Source: Odoribacter sp. UBA944 (lineage in GTDB: Bacteria > Bacteroidota > Bacteroidia > Bacteroidales > Marinifilaceae). Taken from it: 64,000 nt of DNA. The stretch lies in assembly GCA_002293375.1 (NCBI GenBank), contig DBDA01000017.1, positions 1-64,000 of the forward strand, written 5' to 3'. A program made the position numbers and the translations under genes. The notes beneath the pieces were generated by a model that ran no database searches, was not told where the DNA came from, and was given only the letters and a program-made list of their open reading frames with translations. Positions within the stretch are counted from its first letter, which is position 1. Each line of letters begins with the position of its first letter. This document shows positions 61,947 to 64,000 of this stretch, piece by piece.

Positions 61947-64000
61947 TTAGTCAATTTTGAGTTTAAAGGTATCATTATTCTCGAAATATTCGTACAATTC
62001 CTTGGAACGCTCTATCTTACAGGATCTTGAAAATAGCTGAACCTGATAGCCGTTTGGATCGTACAGCACAAAATGGAGCGGGACAAGCCCCTCTTCTTTG
62101 TTGACAGGTGGCTGCCGGTGGACAAAGAGCGTATTGATTTCATGGATGGCTTCCGGAGTAAGTGACTCCACGTTTACTTGCAGGGTCACCTTGGAGATCA
62201 GTTTTTCGCCGATCACACTCAGCAAATCCATACTGAGAATAGTAAATGTCAGATCGTTCGGATCGTCGCTCCACTTTTTCTGGACGATCCGGCCTTTTAC
62301 ATAGATGGCGGTTTCCAGAATAAAGTAGTTGCGGAACTTGACGTAATCCTCTCCGAACAACGCAATCTCGTAGGTCCCGCTGAAATCTTCCAGTGTGAGG
62401 ATGCCGAAGTCGTTCCCTTTTTTGGTTTTGCCTTCCCGCATGTTGATGATGATGCCGGCCAGGGTGATCTCTTTTCCTTTCAGGGCGGCCTGGTTGTTGT
62501 TGACCTCTTCCAACGGCGTACAGAGGTGTTTGATTTCGAGCTTGTACGGATCCAACGGATGCGATGTCAGGTAGATGCCTATCAACTCTTTCTCCTTCTT
62601 GGACCGCTCCAGGTCGCTCCACGGTTCGCAGTGCGGGATCGGGGGACGGGAGACTTCGTACCCCTCCATGCCGCCGAAGAGCGAAGCTTGGAGGTTCAGG
62701 CTGTCTTTCTGGTTCTTTTGCCCGAAGTTAATTAAGGTATCCAGTACGATGGTGGTGGCGTCCAACGGATGGAAGTATTGCGCCCGGTGAAATCCGAAAC
62801 TGTCCAGTCCGCCGGCGATGATCAGGTTTTCCAGCGTTTTCCGGTTGGCGCTTTTGTAATCCAACCGCTCAAAAAAGTCGTACACATCCTTGTATACCCC
62901 GTTTTCTGCCCGCTCCTGGATGATCCGTTCCACCGCTCCTTCACCCACCCCTTTGATGGCCGCCATGCCGAAGCGGATGTCACCGCGGCTGTTCACAGTG
63001 AAGTCGTTGTAGGATTCGTTTACGTCCGGCGCCAGCACCTTCAATCCCATGCGTTTGCACTCGTCCATAAAGACCGTTACCTTTTCGATCTGGGAGAGGT
63101 TGTTGCTCAGGTTGGCCGCCATGAACTCCGCCGGGTAGTGGGCTTTCAGGTAGCCGGTTTGGTAGGCGATGTAGGCGTAGCAAACAGAGTGCGACTTGTT
63201 GAAGGCGTAGGAGGCGAAAGCTTCCCAGTCGCCCCAGATCTTCTGCACCAGTGCGTCCATCTCTTTCCCCGCTTCCGCGCACTTTTCGGCGAACTCTTTG
63301 TTTCCCCGGCACCCTTCGATAAACTGCCCCTTCAGCTTGTCCATCTCCTCCTTTTTCTTCTTGCCCATTGCTTTCCGGAGGGTGTCCGACATGCCCCGGG
63401 TAAATTGCCCCAACGCCCGGGACAGCAGCATCACCTGTTCCTGGTAAACGGTGATCCCGTATGTATTTTTCAGGAAGGGTTCCATCATCGGATGGTCGTA
63501 CACGATCGGCTCCTGTCCGTGTTTCCGGCGGATAAACTGCGGAATGTACTCCATGGGGCCCGGACGGTAGAGGGCGTTCATGGCGACCAGGTCTTCGAAC
63601 TGGTTCGGTTGCAACGCCCGGAGGTGTTTTTTCATCCCCGGAGATTCAAACTGGAACAATCCGGTAGTTTCTCCCTTGGAAAAAAGCTCGAAAGTCTTTT
63701 TGTCGTCTAAGGGAAGCTGGTCGGGGTCCAGTTCAACCTGTTTGGAGATCTTGATGTTGTTCAGACAGGTCTTGATGATGGAGAGGGTGCGTAGCCCGAG
63801 GAAGTCCATCTTCAACAGACCGATGGGTTCCACGAAGTGCCCGTCGTACTGGGTGGTCATCAGGCTCTCCCCTTCGGTCGCCATGATGGGGATGTGGTCG
63901 GTCAGCGGGTCCCGGCTGATCAGTACGCCGCAGGCGTGTACCCCGGTCTGCCGCACCGAACCTTCCAGGGTTTCGGCCAGGTTGATGGTTTTGGCGATCA
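61947..64000 (-). CDS. dnaE: DNA polymerase III subunit alpha, C-terminal part (cut by window edge)
   Basis: About 683 codons are visible; the N-terminal half lies beyond the right edge. The sequence includes the polymerase segments TGVHACGVLISRDPLTDHIP, GLLKMDFLGLRTLSIIKTCL, TTGLFQFESPGMKKHLRALQ and SYAFNKSHSVCYAYIAYQTG, then a helix-hairpin-helix region and an OB-fold (EITLAGIIINMREGKTKKGN). It is the replicative polymerase. The frame stays open to the last base; the GTG at 63956 is internal, not a start. Confidence 0.96.
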   Translation of the reverse strand, partial: IAKTINLAETLEGSVRQTGVHACGVLISRDPLTDHIPIMATEGESLMTTQYDGHFVEPIGLLKMDFLGLRTLSIIKTCLNNIKISKQVELDPDQLPLDDKKTFELFSKGETTGLFQFESPGMKKHLRALQPNQFEDLVAMNALYRPGPMEYIPQFIRRKHGQEPIVYDHPMMEPFLKNTYGITVYQEQVMLLSRALGQFTRGMSDTLRKAMGKKKKEEMDKLKGQFIEGCRGNKEFAEKCAEAGKEMDALVQKIWGDWEAFASYAFNKSHSVCYAYIAYQTGYLKAHYPAEFMAANLSNNLSQIEKVTVFMDECKRMGLKVLAPDVNESYNDFTVNSRGDIRFGMAAIKGVGEGAVERIIQERAENGVYKDVYDFFERLDYKSANRKTLENLIIAGGLDSFGFHRAQYFHPLDATTIVLDTLINFGQKNQKDSLNLQASLFGGMEGYEVSRPPIPHCEPWSDLERSKKEKELIGIYLTSHPLDPYKLEIKHLCTPLEEVNNNQAALKGKEITLAGIIINMREGKTKKGNDFGILTLEDFSGTYEIALFGEDYVKFRNYFILETAIYVKGRIVQKKWSDDPNDLTFTILSMDLLSVIGEKLISKVTLQVNVESLTPEAIHEINTLFVHRQPPVNKEEGLVPLHFVLYDPNGYQVQLFSRSCKIERSKELYEYFENNDTFKLKID

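Overview
The window reads as a chromosomal segment from an anaerobic, probably host-associated member of the Bacteroidales (Bacteroidota). The evidence is two RagA/SusC-RagB/SusD pairs, a fimbrillin-like lipoprotein, a C10 peptidase, a PorP/SprF protein beside a giant protein with a gliding-motility (type IX secretion) C-terminal domain, a fused NagB/PIG-L deaminase, and several promoters of the Bacteroidota type (-7 element TAnnTTTG). No rRNA, tRNA, CRISPR array or intact transposase was seen. Assignment below order level would be a guess.

Layout. 1-4927 (minus): an apparent operon of a 4Fe-4S protein, a radical SAM enzyme, a YjbR-like protein, a DUF116/polyprenyl-synthase fusion, a small membrane protein and the start of a terpenoid-cyclase-like protein, interrupted by a broken DUF1016 gene. 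5161-12149: housekeeping genes (radC, grpE-dnaJ, a comM/yifB-type ATPase, lpxH) with a FISUMP-type protein and a TlpA-like lipoprotein lacking its CxxC. 12558-20670: a 1518-residue repeat protein, PorP/SprF, a TonB-dependent receptor and a heavy-metal-binding-domain protein. 20775-26541: sugar nucleotidyltransferase, NagB/PIG-L fusion, ROK regulator, an orphan iron-sulfur protein and an acetyltransferase.

26562-34094 is the accessory region: hipBA with palindromic operators, a helix-turn-helix protein, a low-GC two-gene island (29250-32049) encoding an unrecognised 158-residue protein and a 764-residue protein with two HD-like metal-site patterns, a 66-residue ORF with a good promoter, and an AAA/DUF4143 ATPase. 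34324-41822 is a tolC-adaptor-RND efflux operon plus a convergent araC and an outer-membrane protein gene. Both promoters carry the same pair of direct repeats in the same geometry, so the araC product probably controls both. 41976-44583 holds a beta-barrel protein and a LytS/LytR-type two-component pair.

44590-60487 is an outer-membrane and protein-scavenging region: C10 peptidase plus fimbrillin-like lipoprotein, then two divergent SusCD operons. One ends in a Calx-beta lipoprotein; the other in an HExxH metallohydrolase lipoprotein and a frameshifted DUF4302 gene. The 5' ends of the two susC genes form a perfect 78-bp inverted repeat around a spacer with one clear promoter, a possible invertible switch. 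The window closes with a DUF58 protein, thioredoxin and the C-terminal half of DnaE (cut by the edge). The leader upstream of trxA recurs in pieces upstream of the LytR-type regulator at 43.7 kb.
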